Made by a program: the position numbers and the translations under genes | NCBI GenBank assembly: GCA_027669155.1 | Contig: JAQEDR010000033.1 | Coordinates: 362-16,025, forward strand | Reading direction: 5' to 3' | Length of the DNA stretch: 15,664 nt | Source of the DNA: Peptoniphilaceae bacterium AM52-5BH | GTDB taxonomy: Bacteria; Bacillota; Clostridia; Tissierellales; Peptoniphilaceae | Shown here: piece by piece, positions 15,469 through 15,664 of the stretch | Position numbering within the stretch: the first letter of the stretch is position 1 | Layout: the number at the start of each line of letters is the position of its first letter | The notes under the pieces: model-generated | The model's database searches: none | Seen by the model: the letters and a program-made list of their open reading frames with translations, nothing else | What the model was told of the DNA's origin: nothing

Positions 15469-15498
15469 TTTATAATATAACGAAAATATTTCTGTAAA
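15469..15498 (-). promoter_or_regulatory. Promoter of the glycerate kinase-like to pepF unit
   Basis: Minus strand TTTACA (15498-15493), 18-nt spacer, TATAAA (15474-15469), giving a start near 15462 and a ~40-base leader ending in GAGGAGAT before the ATG. No other promoter is evident within the four-gene run. Confidence 0.6.
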
Positions 15499-15540
15499 TT
15501 AACAAGAATCTCCAATCAGGCTAGATTTAGAGCAAAAAAC

Positions 15541-15569
15541 TTTACATATCAGTTTTTACTTGTTATACT
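15541..15569 (+). promoter_or_regulatory. Strong promoter of a small transcript
   Basis: TTTACA (15541-15546), exactly 17 nt, TATACT (15564-15569), with TG at 15561-15562 as an extended -10. It predicts a start near 15576. It points away from the minus-strand unit and toward a terminator only ~80 bases on. Confidence 0.75.
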
Positions 15570-15575
15570 AGATTA

Positions 15576-15655
15576 GAAAGGTAAACTTTCGCTGTTTAAC
15601 TCAGAAATCGAAAAGATTTCATAAAGACCATTGGCTTCTTGCTAGTGGTTTTTTC
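15576..15655 (+). ncRNA. Candidate small RNA or leader RNA (~75-80 nt)
   Basis: Between a strong promoter and an intrinsic terminator lies a short stretch without any start codon. It holds three consecutive hairpins: GAAAG/CTTTC (15576-15580/15586-15590), at the very predicted 5' end; GAAATC/GATTTC (15604-15609/15615-15620), perfect with a GAAAA loop; and the terminator stem (15627-15649). The layout fits a stand-alone small RNA, or an attenuator leader of a gene beyond the window that is mostly terminated here. I cannot match it to a known riboswitch, T-box, SRP RNA or 6S RNA. Confidence 0.55.
15627..15654 (+). terminator. Rho-independent terminator of the small transcript
   Basis: ACCATTGGC (15627-15635) pairs with GCTAGTGGT (15641-15649) over 9 bp with two G-U pairs. 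The loop is TTCTT and a run of six T follows (15649-15654). Confidence 0.85.
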
Positions 15656-15664
15656 ATTATCTTA

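Overview
This window looks like a piece of an AT-rich Gram-positive chromosome, most likely an anaerobic coccus of the Tissierellia (an Anaerococcus/Peptoniphilus-like organism). The evidence is the low G+C, strong AGGAGG-type ribosome binding sites, many simple Rho-independent terminators, lipobox lipoproteins, a Firmicutes-type AarF/UbiB homologue and an M3B oligoendopeptidase F. The genus call is an impression from the first ~210 bases of the 16S rRNA gene, not a search result.

Layout. Positions 1-214 are the 5' end of a 16S rRNA gene on the minus strand. It is preceded by a leader and three tandem strong promoters, all TTGACA with a 17-nt spacer. Running the other way (775-2334) is a BCCT-family compatible-solute transporter gene, full length but interrupted by three in-frame stop codons and no frameshift: a young pseudogene. 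Between its stop and the stop of a convergent radical SAM gene (2534-3415, minus) lies a 195-bp element with long imperfect terminal inverted repeats and a GC-rich, multi-hairpin core. This is the most unusual object here. A divergent hemerythrin-like gene (3493-4041, plus) follows, closed by a strong terminator.

From 9154 down to 4091 the minus strand carries a ugp-type locus in the order ugpQ-ugpB-ugpA-ugpE-ugpC: a cytoplasmic glycerophosphodiester phosphodiesterase followed by a complete ABC importer (lipoprotein binding protein, two permeases, ATPase). Together these would import glycerophosphodiesters or glycerol-3-phosphate and release glycerol-3-phosphate for lipid synthesis or carbon use. 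Next is a stand-alone AarF/UbiB (ABC1) kinase-like gene with its own terminator (10896-9265).

The last block (15422-11006, minus) is a four-gene run: a divergent glycerate-kinase-family protein, a rhomboid protease, an unrecognised lipoprotein and oligoendopeptidase F. It starts from one visible promoter and ends at one terminator. Divergent from it, at the extreme right, a strong plus-strand promoter and a terminator bracket about 75-80 nt of structured sequence with no ORF. This is a candidate small RNA, or a leader for a gene beyond the window.

I see no CRISPR array, tRNA, prophage or intact transposase.
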